Part shown: one piece after another, positions 36,201 through 58,115 of the stretch
Layout of the letters: the number at the start of each line of letters is the position of its first letter
Numbering within the stretch: position 1 is the first letter of the stretch
From: Brugia malayi
Taxonomy: Eukaryota > Nematoda > Chromadorea > Rhabditida > Onchocercidae
NCBI RefSeq assembly: GCF_000002995.4
Contig: NW_025062477.1
Coordinates: forward strand, 9,520,649 to 9,584,648
DNA length: 64,000 bases
Reading direction: 5' to 3'
Position numbers and translations under genes: made by a program
The notes under the pieces: model-generated
Seen by the model: the letters and a program-made list of their open reading frames with translations, nothing else
What the model was told of the DNA's origin: nothing
Databases searched by the model: none

Positions 36201-39200
36201 CAGCTGGAAGAGTAGGGACTACTAAATCAATGAAGCAATGGAATATCTACGTGGTATCATCAGTGTGGTAGTGAGCGAGCTTTTGCACCCTTCCTACCGC
36301 ATACCCAGAGCCCTCATCTCATTCACAGGCGTAAAAGGCTGCTCGAAATGTGGCGTTTATCTTCTGCTACGCCTTCTTCTTGCCACCGCTACGCAACGCA
36401 ACGCAACGCATTCCTAGCTCATTGCATCGTGACATCCTTCCTGATTTGGAACGACGGAAGTGAGTAGAGCTGCAATATGGTCATCACTTGTTATTATGGT
36501 GTAATCATGTCAGCCGCATCTTTGGCTAAGATAAAAGTGGTAGTTGAAACTTTTAACTGGTTAAGGGTCAACAGATTATAACTTTGAATCAGAGAAAAAT
36601 GCTATAGAAATAATTTTTGGAGAAGAAAAGGAAATAGGAAGGGAAGAAAATATTAAGGTGGCCCAGCACTTCCAATCGATGACTTTTGTCAAGTTAAAGT
36701 TGATCGAGAAGTGTAAAGTACAAGAATACATTCAATCATAACTGTAAAAAGGATCGACAAAAGGAAATTTTCTTCTAAAGCAACAACTTGCAATGAATTG
36801 TTTGACAATGATCACATTAGATTAGGCAACTTCATAAATGGATTATAATGATTCCTTTGAATTTATCACTTACATATTATTTCATCGTTCCATTTGAGTT
36901 CTCACTCAGTCTAAATTTTATCAAAAAAAAGCAAAACAAATATACATAACTTTCTGAACAGTACATGGCAGACCATCAAATCGGTTTTACTCAAATTCAG
37001 CTTTTAGGTATTTTCTCTAGGCAAGCAGTCAACATTATTTGTACTTTCTTCCACCAATCTTATGCAGCCGCAATTTCAGTTTGGAATAACAGCTTACTTC
37101 ATCATTGTCATATCATCCGCCATTCTTTTCCATTAAATTGAATATCTTTTTGATAAAATAGCATTAAACTTCTTACATCTGCACCGAATTATTATTAAGC
37201 AATAAAATAATATCATAAATAGCAACTTCTAAAAGTTTGACTTAAACATTAAATGATGATGCATACGACCTATAACGCGAGATGACATTATACACAAAGA
37301 AGAAAATGGAAATAAAATAGAAATCTCAAAAATTTCAAAAAGGATCATTAGCTTTGTCATCGTTAATGAATTCTAATTTCTGAATATGAAAGCACGAATC
37401 CAATCACTGTTCTCAACTTCAGTAAAATGGAACTTGTTTATAAATTCAAACCATTCATCGTTATTCAGAACACACCAGTAAGGCTGAATAATTGAATCGC
37501 TTTCATAGAAAGCATTTATGAGAAAAACTGTCTTTAAAGAATTATCACAATATGAACAGCTAATTTTGACTTGTTTTTAAAATAGAAGCAATTATCAGCG
37601 ATAATCACAGCACATATTATTATTCTACCGCGTGCAGTATAATTCTCCCGCAATTTCTTTGCAGTGATGGAAGTACCAGGTGACTGAGATACTGCGTGAC
37701 AAATATCACGCAAGAATGAATATCGACAGAGAGAGCAAGACCCATGGATCTCATGAATAAATGCTGAAAGCTTCCTATGTTAGCAGTGATACTTAACTCC
37801 AGGTGGGATAAAATGAATGTTTCGCGACTGAGCAATGCCGAGAATACAGGTTCTTGGTATAAAAAACTTTCGTGACCACTAATTAATGAATGAAAGTAAG
37901 TTAACGATAGATAATTCTAGTTATTTATTGCTGCTACAAATTACCAGCCTATGTTCTGATGATGAAGTGCACAGCTGCAGCATGACACAAGGCGGATTGT
38001 TAAGGAATCAGTTGTGTACTTGTATATATGTAGTGAAAACAAACCTCTATAACGATTAAAACAAACTAGGGAGAGCGTGAACGTGGCTCGTGTCCTTACG
38101 TAACCTAGTACGAATGTTTTTAATGATTAAACCTAGCGATCAGCAGAGTAGAGCAAAGATGAATAAATCAAGATACTTGAGCCTTGCACGAATTATTATA
38201 AATATTGGAATAGAATTAGGAAAGGTAAGGAAGGCAGATAAGAGGGCGTGAAACGTGTCTGCTGCTAATATTTTGATGATTGGTCTTTACTAGTACTTGT
38301 GACATAAAGGTACCGAGGGAAAGACGATAAAATGAGTAGTAAGGCTCAAGTGTGCTCTTCTTCTATTTGACAATGCTAATATTCTGTTTTTCGTTGAACA
38401 GAGGACAATGGTTATTATCTTCGTTCTGCTGGCTCATCCTGTCTGTCTGTAAACATTGCTACACACTACAGTGAGAAGCTAATCTTCTAGAGGTTACTGC
38501 TGCTAAATGTTTTGCAAATCTTGGCATATTAAGAATATTGGAGACAAATAAACACCTAGCTAGTTACATGGATGTGAACGAGAAGTTGTTAAGGTTAATT
38601 GATCGATGCAAGTAGATATTGCTGTCGTTGCTGGGGACAAAGGAGCAGGATGAGTTCAGACAAAGATTAGTTCTTGAGAGAAGTTGGAATTTTTAGAAAT
38701 GAATTAAATAAGGATGAGGAAGATGAGAGGTGGAGAGAATGCAATGAGTTGCAATGATCAATCCGAACTAAACAGAGACTGTTCTGCAGAAATGCCTTAC
38801 ACCTCTCTGTGTTATTGATGATGTCAGTGTGATAATAGCAGTGATACGATTCTAAACCGGAAACAATGATAACAGTCTGTTTGCATCCAATTTAAACTAT
38901 TCGCCACTCACCTTTCCTACATTTGAGTATTATATCAGTGTCCTTACCACTGCTACTGGTTGAAGATGTGTTCCCCAACAATCATGCACAATTATCACAA
39001 CAATGGAAATGATTGAGAAATATTGTTGGTGATAATTCCATTCCCAACAAGTTTTTTCTTTATAAGAGCAACACTGAACCTTTATTTCCAATAAGTTTTT
39101 GAATTTTCAAGTAATGGTAGAATGTCGAGATCAAAACAGCACTAGAGCCTCACCAAGTCCTAATTTACATCATTCTTACTCTACTTGCCGTATATATTCG

Positions 39201-39996
39201 TACCAATGTTTCTGCATTTCATTGTGATACTCAGTCCTCGGGATTATGACTCTCATAATTCTGATGAATTCGTAGCCATCACATTTGACTCTTTGTCAAA
39301 TTGAAATTCACGTTCTCTCATACCTGGCTTTATTTACAAAGAAATATTCATGATATAACACTAGTTATTAGTAATTCACAGTAACATCAAACTACTAATA
39401 AACAATGCTGAAAGCATTTTTACTGAAGACTTTGCATAAAAAGAAAAAAATTACTATATTGTAGTGTACCATAATGGATGCTTTAGATTTTCCCTTCTTA
39501 TCTGAACTAACATATGATGCCAAATGTATCAAATTTGTAGTCACATACTCCATTTTGTTTTTACAGCACGGAAATTCAAACAGTATTCCAAGTTGAACTT
39601 CCAATTATATAACAGAATGCATAGAATCATTTTAATATCCTAGAATGAGAAATGAAAAACACATCAGAAAAGATTTAAAGTTTCGAAAATAAAATTACTG
39701 ATGGCACGAAATATTAGAGAAAATGACGAAACAAACTTTCTTACTAAAATATATCTGCAAACATGCAAAATTCAACAAGAAAACTCAACAATATAAAATT
39801 TGAAGAAATATGTAGTGATACGAAATCTTTTCTTTAAGTCTGGAAATTCACTTTCTTGCACTGAGCTAAATTTTTAACCTGATGATAGAAAAGGAAAAAT
39901 CATGACTTTCGAGATAAAGTTATTCTTCGCTTAGAAAATTAACGCACAGATATTGTAATATTGCTAACAAAACAACGTGCGTAAAATATTTCGCTT

Positions 39997-42900
39997 TTAA
40001 TCAGAGGGATAAAATGGCATAGTAGTTGTGCTTTCAGCTCGCTCATCAAGTATTAAGGTAATAGCTGCTAAAAAAGCGGGAGTTGAATTTCTCCCTTGCA
40101 GATATTCACGAATTTGTGCCGACCACTGAGTCGCATAATCTGTTTCCAATAAACTAATCGTTTTTCCATAATCATGCACCTAAAAAATAAATAATTAAGA
40201 TGACATAATTAAAATAACATATCTTAAACATAATTACGATGGGAGCTCGAAAAATGTATGATTTAGATTTATTTGAGTGATGAAAAATTTAAAGTTTCAG
40301 TGCGAAAGTTAAAGAGTCCGGTTTTTCAAGCCTTGAAAAATAGACCTGAAAGAACGGTATAAATAAGAAATTCTACACGCAGTTTACAGTTTAAAACACA
40401 AAGCATTACAAAACATGACCTTGAAAATAAAATAATTTCCCGGATCAAAAATGCTTTCAACCTGTACCAGATCATCCTCTTTCATTTTTATTTGTAATCC
40501 GGAGAGAGCAGTCACAAAAGCGCGATACTTTTTAACCAAATTACTCTGTATTTTTAGAGCTCTCTCCTTTTCTTTCTTTACTTTGTGTAATTGGAATTGC
40601 ATATCTGAAAATGAATTTATTTTTAATGATTATATTTACATTTACATAACTTCAGGTGACTTTATTTTATCCTTCTTGTAAAACTCAACATGCCTTCCCG
40701 CTTCGCTAATTCCAGTGTACAAATACCTTTTGTAAAACAATTTAAGAAAACGAATAGAAATTTGACTATTTTTTAACAATTTGATTTTATAGTCTATTAG
40801 CTACTAAGGAATATAAATACCGTTTGCTTACCTGCTAACTGTTTCGTCATCTCAGTACGCTGCTTTTTCCGTAATGTAGGAATCAAATTATCGTTATCTT
40901 CATTCAAAAAGGGTAAAGACTCGTTCTGAAGAAAAAATCATAAATAAAGGACGAGACAGGATCAAACTGATGTAGAGATGTTGTAAAGAATTTTTTTTCT
41001 TTGGTGTGATTTTGCAGAACTAATAAATTAAGTATTTGAAATACCAATTTTCGCTTTTTCTTAGCTTGAAATTCTTTATAATCCTGATGAGCTGTCTGCA
41101 GAGGATTCATCTTCATGTGCAAAATTTTTACAGATGGATCAGGCAATTCGTCCTGAAATGGAGTTTTTTTTAAGTAAGTTAAGCATAAATCTTTAAGTAA
41201 TTTTATTTCCAACCAATCTGCTTCATTGCTAGAAGATCATATAAAAATTTTCATCCAAAAATAAATAAGTAAGCAGAAAAAAAAAATAGATACACATTGA
41301 AAGATAAGAGAAAGTGCTCGAATACTTTCCAGTATAAGAAGACAGTCTTCTTGAACGCCTGACGGGACATAAAAAGACATCAAACCGAAAAAAAAAAAAA
41401 AAAAACATACATATTGAGCGAGCTTCTTTTTTAATTCATTGATTTCATTTTCATATCTTTTTAAAATTTCCGCACCATTTCCAATTACATCCACAACCTC
41501 GCAATCCCCTGCACTTAATTGCTCTTTCACATTTTCCAAGTTTGTTGACCTACACTAAGAATTCCATGATTCAGATATTTCACTAGGTCTTTCAAAAAAG
41601 GATTTCTTTGGCAATAACAATAAAAACCAATAGAGAAGTAACAGAAGACACAGTTCACTCACAAAACCCGATTGATTTGTAGTTGCTCTTGCAATTTCTG
41701 TGACTTCCAATCCAATTCTATCTGTAACTCATCCACTCTAAAAAAGGAGATGTTTTTGTTGCTACATATAAATTTTGCCATATATAAAAATACTGAAAGT
41801 TCTTTTCTCAGTTGAATGCATTAGAAAAAAGCAACTAACTTTGCCTGACACTTTAATGTTAAATCAATAATTTTACGCTTCTCTTCCATCGTGCCACTGT
41901 CTCCAGCCATTTTTGATGCGGCTATTTCTTTAATACGCTCATTCTCTTTCTAAAATAAAGAAAGACGATAACTTCTGCTTAATGATATTACTTTAATGAT
42001 ATAGCTTACTACTTTTTTTTTTAACTAGAATATGCCAACACGAGAACTGAAAATCACTATCATGAAATTATCCTACGAAGATGCTTGAACTATATAATTA
42101 ACAACCTAACTTTCGATGATCTTTCCAAAGTTTTTGGTCATACTTTTTCTAAAAAACAACTGATTCTCAACTGTCGCATTTGATCTTAAAAATTCTTTTC
42201 AAACTAGCTTAGAAAGGTGTCACAGTAATTACTGCTATATAAAAAAGAATAAGATACGAAAAATTAGCTGAAATAGAGCCTGTTAAGCTGTTGAAATAGA
42301 CAGAGCCTACCGACTAATCCCAATCTTTATTGGAATAGTTTCATTCATAAAGAGGTTTGAATAATATGAAAGAGCAACTTACAACAAGACATTCATTCAT
42401 TTCGGTCAGAATTACCAGTCGATTTTCCAAACTCATTTTTTGCGCTTCTTGCAGTTCGAAACTTTCCAGTTTGTTTCTGTCAGTGATAGAAACTGATTTT
42501 TTTTTTTTTTTTTGATTAAAATTCCTTGTTCAGTAATAAATGCCTATCACCAAATAATTTGTAGATTTTACAAAAAAATCAACAACTTGTTCCGACTTAT
42601 AAACAACATTGTAAATTTTGGATACAACAATGGAAGAATCATAGTAATCAAATAAATATGGCCATCATACCTGGTTAATTTTAGCTGCGTAATCAGAAAA
42701 AATTTCTCATTCTCCAGCTTTGCGATTTCTTCTGTCAGTTTTTCATATCTTTCGGAACTGTTATTTTCATTAGCAGCCAAATGTTTTACAATTATGCTAG
42801 GTCCAGCAACTGCTACAAATCTAGTTGAATATTTACTAAATAAAAAACATTGCGAGAAAAGGATGTAAAGCGACCAGAACTTTGTTCAAAAAAATAAAAT

Positions 42901-44249
42901 CCAAGCATAACCAAGCATAAGTAAGGAAAAATCTTACATCAAAAATATATAACGCGATTTTTTTATACTACTAGCTACCAAATATATAATGTAATTTCTA
43001 TATATGTTCTCAACTCACGACTCCGTTACCTGCATTAATTGACTTTTGTACAAATCGTAGCATCCAATCATCTGTCTGAGCTTCTGCATTCACCGTCTCC
43101 TGTTTCGGTTCATCAAGAAATGAAAATGGAGGTTCATATGTCTTGAAAGGACCTAAAACATAAGTTAAAAAAAAAAAGACTGTTGGATACATGTTTCTAA
43201 AAAATTCTCATGACAATATCTGATCAATTATATCTAAATAAAATCCGTGAAATACATAAGATACTAAACTTTCTTTAACAAGCAATTAAAAATTTCGTAT
43301 GAAAAGAGAACCAAGCAAAACACACCTGAACTACCTTGTAAAAGCGACATTACAGTTTCAAATTTGCTTATTTTATCCTGTAAAAGTTTCAGTAGCAACA
43401 GTTTGTATAAATTCCAACATACTGATACATGTCGAACCCACCCTTCAGTCAACCTTTCAAATGTAGAAGTTGAGAATCCACTGAGAAACAACAAAATATA
43501 GCAAAAAATTTCTCCAATATTTCAATTACTTAACCTCATGTTCCTTCTTTGATAACTGATGTTGAAGATCATCAATTTGTTGTTCGAATGCTTTCCGTAA
43601 ACTTTCTATCTCACATTGCTTATCATATAATTCTTTGGTCATTTTTGTGACGGTTTTCTTCAGGACTTCATTTTGCAATCGATATTTTTTAATTTCTTCT
43701 TCCGCAACACGAACTCGTACCGAAAGATGTCGAACTGAAACAAAGATTATTCACAGCACGAGATGAAATATAGATATAAGTACCATATAAATAAAAAGTA
43801 GAGTATTAAAAGTCAACTTAGACCTATCTATAATGTGTGCTAATGTTAGAAATCACAATTAAAAGCATCTCAAAATGTTTTATGCCAATGTGAAAAATGT
43901 TCGTGACAACTCTTACAATGTTCAACGTGAATATAATTCTACAACTGCTTATCTCATGCATATATCATACCTGATTCAGAATTTCCTCGTTTGTAACGAC
44001 GACCAAGCAGGTCTTCAGGATCAGTAGTGATATGCCCTGTTGGACTATGTTCACATGCTGTAAGTCATCTAAATTTTAGCCTAGAAACTTATAACAAAAC
44101 TTCCAAATTTACAACAATTTATGATAGCAAAATAATTTGGAATTTTGAATCAAACTGAAATTATTGAAAGTGGAACACGAAAGAAATAACTTACAGCAAT
44201 TTTAATAACAATATGGAATAAGGATAAGTACAATACCTTCATCGAACAT
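39997..44249 (-). CDS. mdf-1: MAD1-type spindle assembly checkpoint protein
   Basis: MAD1 recruits MAD2 to unattached kinetochores and nuclear pores and drives the checkpoint conformational switch. Exons: 44237-44249, 43971-44057, 43535-43734, 43335-43377, 43030-43152, 42671-42812, 42383-42476, 41840-41949, 41663-41737, 41411-41549, 41045-41152, 40832-40925, 40420-40604, 39997-40179; all phases agree, giving 531 residues. A TAG lies two codons upstream of the chosen ATG in frame. Most of the protein is coiled coil. Exon 11 encodes the MAD2-interaction motif (VKILHMKMNP, residues 350-359). K351 and L353 occupy the two positions known to be essential for MAD2 binding in human MAD1 (K541, L543). 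The last two exons resemble the human RWD-like C-terminal domain (AFVTALSGLQIKM; SLLETDY; NSTPAFLAAITL). It is shorter than human (718) or C. elegans (about 680) MAD1, by loss of N-terminal coiled coil. I am confident of the family; the symbol is by nematode convention. Confidence 0.85.
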
Positions 44250-45505
44250 CACCTAACACCAGATCCTCCTCGAACAAAATTGTCCAGCACAGTCAACCAA
44301 TATGCTCTAATATACTACTCTCGAAAAATGCAACACCGTAACTGCACACTAATAAGTTACAGCAGAACCAAGCCCTGCAAGGACACAATGTTCGCGACAC
44401 TTGCGCCACAGTCAGAACAAGTAGCTAACTGAATTCATCAACACACTGAATGAAAATCACTCCTCCCACTCTCATTGCAGTGATGGGATCTTCCTGAATC
44501 ACCTCATTTCACCTTTTATAGTGACCGAGCAGTAACCCGGATAACTGATTCAATAAACGGAGATTGGTTTTAAAAAATGATAACGACTCGGACTAGCTGC
44601 TTATGGCGGGTACCTTCGTCTTGTTTTTTTATCTATGTGCTGCTAGTATTCACAAAGTACATCTGAGTGCATACAAGAACTTGTAAGCTTCACATTAACC
44701 TTATTTCTGATCTGATTGGATATGAACTTTTCTACTTTAAGTTTTTGTGTGAATCATGTTTATTTCCTTAATTTACTTACAGTGACAATAAATAAATACT
44801 TCAGCACATCATCAGTGAATAACGGTTTGCAAATTTTGATGAAAAAACCAATATACTATTAGCATGAATAGAGACAAATACGATTCTAATTATATGGAAT
44901 GAAGCAGAAAGAAAGGAGCGAATGAACTGTATTGTTTTCATATACATATATAAATAACAAGTATGAAAAGATGATGAAAATGACTAGTTGTGATTAAGGA
45001 TTGAAATATACAAAGGCTAAGAATTCCTACCAATTAAATTTGAATATAATTAGTAGCTTTGATGTTTTAAACAAAAAAAAAACATTTGCATCTCTTTTTA
45101 CAATGCTATTAGCCTAATTTTTCTCTTTTTTTTTTCTCAACAGAGAATAAAGAAAAAATTATAAGAGAATCTAAATTGAAATTTTTTTCAGAATAAATCT
45201 GTGTGCATGTAAGAACCTGTAAATCTAGCAATCATTTACAGCTAAAATATTATGATCGTAATCTTTCGACGAAGAGATGAAGCTGCTTTAAATGCAAGTT
45301 CTCACTTTTTCGACAAACATTTTCTGGAACTTCTTATAGAGACCGGTCGACTTGGTTTTTAAATTTCGTAGGACTTCGAGAATTAATATCTTCTCTTAAT
45401 GACCAACAGAATGATAACATATATATTCTATAAAAAGTTGCATCGAAATTGTCATAGCACATACACCGAGAATTTTGCAGTTTTTGTAAAGCACAATACA
45501 CGTAG
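44250..45505. other. Intergenic region, MAD1-type promoter and Patched-related 3' flank
   Basis: This 1.26 kb gap lies between two genes in the same direction. The 44240-44540 part is clearly richer in G+C than the rest and directly precedes the MAD1-type start codon, consistent with a promoter or 5' UTR. No operon-like 100-base spacing is present, and I see no further gene. Confidence 0.6.
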
Positions 45506-53058
<7,553 letters not shown>

Positions 53059-54164
53059 GATTGCACTGAAGCACTGAAGTTAACCTTCTGAACGAACCCA
53101 AATACTTGAAAGTACTTAGAAAGTATGGCTAGCTATATCTTTTAAAATTAATTAGGTGATAATTTAATTTAACAAAATCAGCTTAGAAACATCGAATAAT
53201 GAGATTATAGTAACAAGTGCTAGAATTTTGAAAGTTTACGATCTTGAGAAAAAAAATGCAGTGAAATAAGAAGCTTACGATTTGAACAAAAAATGTGTAT
53301 CAAACTTCTTAAATCATCAGACATTTTCGTGTGCCGCATTTTTTCTACCAACTTTTCCTATTTGGATATGATTTTTTTCTACCAACTTTTCCTATTTGGA
53401 AAATTTTCCCTATTTGGATATGAGTTCTATAAAACAAAGGAAGAACCATCCAAACAGCGCAAAAATTCTCCCTCGAACTTTCAATACAGCATTTGTCTAA
53501 CTTGAGACAATCATTTCCCTAGGTATTTTAGATATGCCACCCCCCTAAACTACACAGTAATCCATTTCGTGGAATTAATAAAAAGTCAAGTGATAAAGAA
53601 GAGAGGTAGAGAAGATTCCAAAAGAAAAGAGCTTGATAGGATAGGGTCGGTGACCACATCCGAGAGCAATGATGTCAACCAACACTGGCAGTAGGATGGC
53701 TTTTCACTGACCTACAAATACGCGAAGATGTAAAACCACACCTCTCGCGCATATGCACAGTGATGGGAACTACTACTCACCCATTATTTAAACCATTATT
53801 TATTCGACAAATAAGAAAGAGAGGGAATTTCAAACGGGGGGACGTAAATATTCATATTTGCTGTGAAAGATTTTCTATAGAAATGAATTTATTTACATAA
53901 TCGTACTTGAAAAAAACACAAAAATGCGTTATAACAGAATTGAACATAACAATCTGATACGGAAATAACAATTACTTCCTGAACAGACAATACAGAATAC
54001 TCTTATCTTTAAAATCTGATACGAATTTCAGTGGTTAAGAGATTTACATTAGAAATGTGAGAACTTTATGGAATAAAACTCCTTCTGTTAATTCTGTTTG
54101 AAGTCTAGACTGTTGTGCCTATCAAAAAACAAAAGTCATCGACAACTGTGCAATTTTAATTCAC
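53059..54164. other. Intergenic region, Patched-related promoter side
   Basis: A 1.1 kb gap between the Patched-related start and the mitoribosomal S15 stop. The 53640-53780 stretch is relatively rich in G+C and is a plausible upstream control region. An AATAAA on the minus strand at 53888-53893, some 270 bases past the S15 stop, is a weak candidate polyadenylation signal. No gene is seen. Confidence 0.6.
53341..53422. repeat. 34-base tandem duplication with partial third copy
   Basis: The unit beginning TTTTCTACCAACTTTTCC recurs after 34 bases (53341 and 53375). The second copy is followed by a shorter echo of CCTATTTGGATATGA. This is a recent local duplication in the intergenic region upstream of the Patched-related gene, with no evident function. 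Confidence 0.75.
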
Positions 54165-56679
54165 TTATGCAGTAAGTAATTTATCTCTTCGGTGAGAATC
54201 ATCGGGACGATGATACAAAATTGCGTGCGCTGCTATTTCCGATAATTCTTCTATCAATTTTGGCTGATATATTGGTACATTTTTTGGCATTTCCCCTTGA
54301 ATTCTTGCAAGTTCCTTCAGACGTGTCTTGATTTCTGTTTCTTCACTGTCCAATTCTTCTAGACGCTTTTTTATCTGTAAGGTTTGCACGGATATTCACA
54401 GAATTCAAACAACAGCGTTACAGAATTAAAAGAAATTTTTCGATTACTTTGTATCGACAAAATCTTTTTTAAGGAAAAAAACAAAATTCTTTAAAAAAAA
54501 TTCTTTTCCTACAAATTGTCTATAACTGTCAAATTACTTCACGTCCACACTGTATCCGTTCAATAATAAATCTTTTGTTTAATTCTTCCATTTTAATATC
54601 TTTTTCTATGGCAATCCTTTCCTTCAACAGAGCTTCCACCCACGCTTTTCGTTTTTTTTCAATCTGTTCTTCCGGACGCTTTGGTACATGATAAGCGATT
54701 TTTAATTCCGATAATACCTTAAATTAGGTCATCTAAATACTCGTTTATGACCAAATAATCGTTTAGAAAGAGAATAGAAGTAATAATGAATGTTAACAGA
54801 AAGAATGTCGTTTCGCTATTTATGAAATGAAACCTTTTCAAAAGCTGCTGTGTCTACTTCGCGTAACTGCCGCAAGAGTTTTCGACGAAATGCTATCATT
54901 AAGTGAAGAGGGTGTACGATATGAGCTGGCTTCTGTAAAAACTTCATTTTATTATTTGCTAAAAGCTTAAAATTATTGCAATTGCACATCACATTACTTC
55001 CTATCAACAAAAAGTTTCTGAGTTATCTATTCTACATAAACAGGTGAGCAGTAATACCAGGCCTATTACAACACTAAATCAACACTAAATCCCATAATTC
55101 CTTACAAAATCAACTCAGCTATTCCCACAGAAATTTCTGACTAAAGCAAATCAAAAAATAAATACAGCACTATACTTTTGGTTTGTTATCTATTTGTTTT
55201 ACCAGCAAAGTCCATGAACGTATCACACTGGTTGTCCAAGCAACTAAAATGATTTTTTATTTAAATTGATGGGACTCTGAACTGCATGAGCACAACAATT
55301 TTTCTTCATCCATCCCTCTGTTCCAAAAATTTGCATACAAATAACATTATATCTTTCTAACATTTTTATGGAATTGAGATTTTAACTTTTTGCTTTCTAC
55401 ACTGTTTTCTCCTTTTTTCTACAAATTTTAGATTGCTTTGACAAATATCCATCAAACGCAATACAAAGTCCTACAAGTTTGGTTTTACTTTACCAACTCA
55501 CTTTTTACTTCTAATGAATTTATATCGAGTTCATGCTTTCGTACTTTATCAATCAGAGCTTTTTTCCACGCATCAGAATAATCTCGCCGTTCGCCAAATT
55601 TAATGCTGAAAACCGGAACCTTGAAAATATCAATTTTATTTTTAATATAGAAAATTTGGAATCCAGTAAAATAATTATCATAAAACTCTTTGTCATTGTA
55701 CATTCATTCCGACCTTTATGTTAGTTTGTATCAGCTTTTAAGCACATGACGACAGCAAATTTACGGTCGGCAATAATTGCCATATCAAACTAAAATTTGA
55801 AACATAATTATTTTTAAATGCTTCATTTTAAAAAAAAATCGATCACTATGAAAAGGTAATAACGTATACTGAAACTAAGCCAAAGTAATTATAACAATAT
55901 AAAATTCCGTCATTTTTAATGATATATATATCTACCAATTCCAACTGATGGCGAAGCATCTCTTATGGCATAGCAAAACGCACAACAGCAAGTAACATAT
56001 TTGAATAGAATGACCAACCAGTACATTTTCAAATGTAATCACCACATGTATTGATGATTAAACCAATAAAATACTAATTTAGTTCTTCCTACCTAAAAAT
56101 CTTCCTCACCGGTTCCGGTATTCCTTCCCAGTCCAGTTCTGCATAATTAGCTTTAGGTGAATTCTCGTTAATATTTGGTACCCAGTTTTGCGGTTTCTTT
56201 CCAAACATTCGATCATCGCCTTTTAATGTTACTTCTCGTTCACTTCCTATTTTTTCTTTCCATAAAAGCGATAGCGTATCTACATACCGTTCATCTTGAA
56301 ATAAAGTTCCAATTCATTGATGTTTCAGAATTTGTTTGAAACCGAGTAACATTCTTTTTGCAGACTTCCATACCTATATTCCATCGATGGTATATTGGCA
56401 CTCTTTACAAATACACTAATTATAACTGCCTTCAACAACCTAACATAGGAATCGAAGGAAAAGATAAAGAAACTAACCGAGTGGAACTTTATGTGCTAGT
56501 TTCTCGAAATGATCCGGGTCATGGCAAGCTGGATCATCCACTCTCATGTGTTTATTAAAGAATGGAAATCTAGGCCTACTACTCTGTCGTTTTACCATTA
56601 TAAGATATATATTTCGATACCCGTCAACCTTGCTACAGGCACTTTTGTACAACAATAAATTCTTGTACAGTACAATCAT
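54165..56679 (-). CDS. mrps-15: Mitochondrial small-subunit ribosomal protein uS15m (MRPS15)
   Basis: The product belongs to the S15 family, which binds the central domain of small-subunit rRNA in the mitochondrial ribosome. Exons: 56478-56679, 56093-56294, 55502-55605, 55176-55243, 54834-54932, 54538-54717, 54165-54374; all phases agree, giving 354 residues. The S15 helical core is in exons 4-6, with the conserved HPLHLMIAFRRKLLRQLREVD stretch at about residues 198-218, the rRNA-contact helix typical of S15, followed by KIAYHVP. The N-terminal part (exons 1-3, with RVDDPACHDPDHF and a lysine-rich segment) and the long charged C-terminal extension are additions of the animal mitochondrial form. 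The start used gives a basic, hydroxyl-rich N-terminus compatible with mitochondrial import. The next ATG (56595) would shorten it by 28 residues. The bacterial protein is only about 89 residues, so most of the length is mitochondrial elaboration. Confidence in the family is good but rests on one core motif and the overall layout. Confidence 0.8.
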
Positions 56680-58115
56680 TATTCCTGGAAAGGTTGCATT
56701 AATGTTTACCTGTTATAGGACACATATTTCAATACTTACCACTTTTAAGGTAGTTCCAGCATTTACTATCTTAAAGAAACTGAAGCCCTTATTGTAAACA
56801 GTTGCTTATCCTCATGGCTAACATGCATGATGCATCACAAACCTCAGAAATCAGCATCATAACTGGCACTTCTATGGTCGCCTATGAAGATGATACAGGC
56901 TAGATGTTATAACCAACCCAATTCTAATAAAGGAATAAATGGGAGACAAATTGCTTTCCCGAAATATTTACCTCAGATGGTAACTGTTCTATGACTAGGT
57001 TTGCCTAATATCTGCTATTCGCCCCATCTTTAATCCCTAATTTAGCAAAGTGCACATCAACAAACCAAATTCTACTAAGTCGAAAAGCTCCCTAAAAAAC
57101 ATAACCAAACTGGCTGCAAAATCCAGCACATTTTATTTCCCGAGTAAGGCAAATGATTATTTAATTGCGCATCACCATTTATATGAATGGCAAATAAAAT
57201 GGATGAAAAGGACATAAACAAATTGGATCTGAAAAACTGGAAACAAGAAAAAAATTCAAGACAAATCCATAGTTTAAAACTTAACAGGCAATACACAACC
57301 ACTTTCTCTTTCCTTGAATACAGACAGTTTTTTCCAGCAAAAACTGATCGAAAACTGTTTAATACATAGCTAAATCATGAGAGGGTGAAGGAAGCAGCCT
57401 ACTGGAACTTAGTGATAGATTCCAAACTCGCTCAGTCATTTCTTCACTTGAGCAGAGGATAATTTGCAACTAATAAAAGAAAAAAAAATTTCTCATAAAA
57501 GGCACAATGCAGTTGATTGATTAACAGTATACATCCACAACTTTCAAAGCAGAAATTCCACATGTAAAGGGCATGAAGATCTTCCAAGACAGCAATATAA
57601 TTGGCGTTGGTAAAAGCAAAAGCAGACCAAGTGAGGATGCTGAAGGTGGGAATGAATTTTGACGAGAAAACAATATGTTTTGTGAATGACGTGCGGCACA
57701 AAGTCATGCGATGATAAAACACACAAAACAAACACATCAGTCTATATGCAATGCACTCTATGCCATAACAATTTGATAACTGCCCGAATAACTTAAAGCG
57801 TGAAGAGTAGCATCACCTACGAAAAATAACTAGTATTCCGAAAATTCAATTTCGACTTAAATGAATCTTTTTTCACATCAGGTTGCAGTTTCCACTCAGT
57901 TTCTATCAAGAAAAAGCTAAATCCATAACTTAATTAAGATTGGTTGGAAACAATAATACTTCCCAATGATAAGTGGTTCGGGGTTATAATATTTCAGTAA
58001 GCTAAAAATAAGCAAATCAGTGCACTGGCTACTGAAAAAAATCAAAATCGTGACAACACAAAATATAACCAGCACAGAATAAGGACAATTAAGGAAAATA
58101 AGCGATGAATCATTT
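56680..58115. other. Intergenic region between mitoribosomal S15 and ERM genes
   Basis: The region is 1.4 kb long. A minus-strand open frame (about 57444-57737, 97 codons) lies in a stretch with less AT bias than its flanks, but two overlapping frames are open, it has no recognised domain and no convincing splice sites. It may be an untranslated or decayed sequence. No AATAAA hexamer on the minus strand is obvious within 200 bases of the ERM stop codon. Confidence 0.55.
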
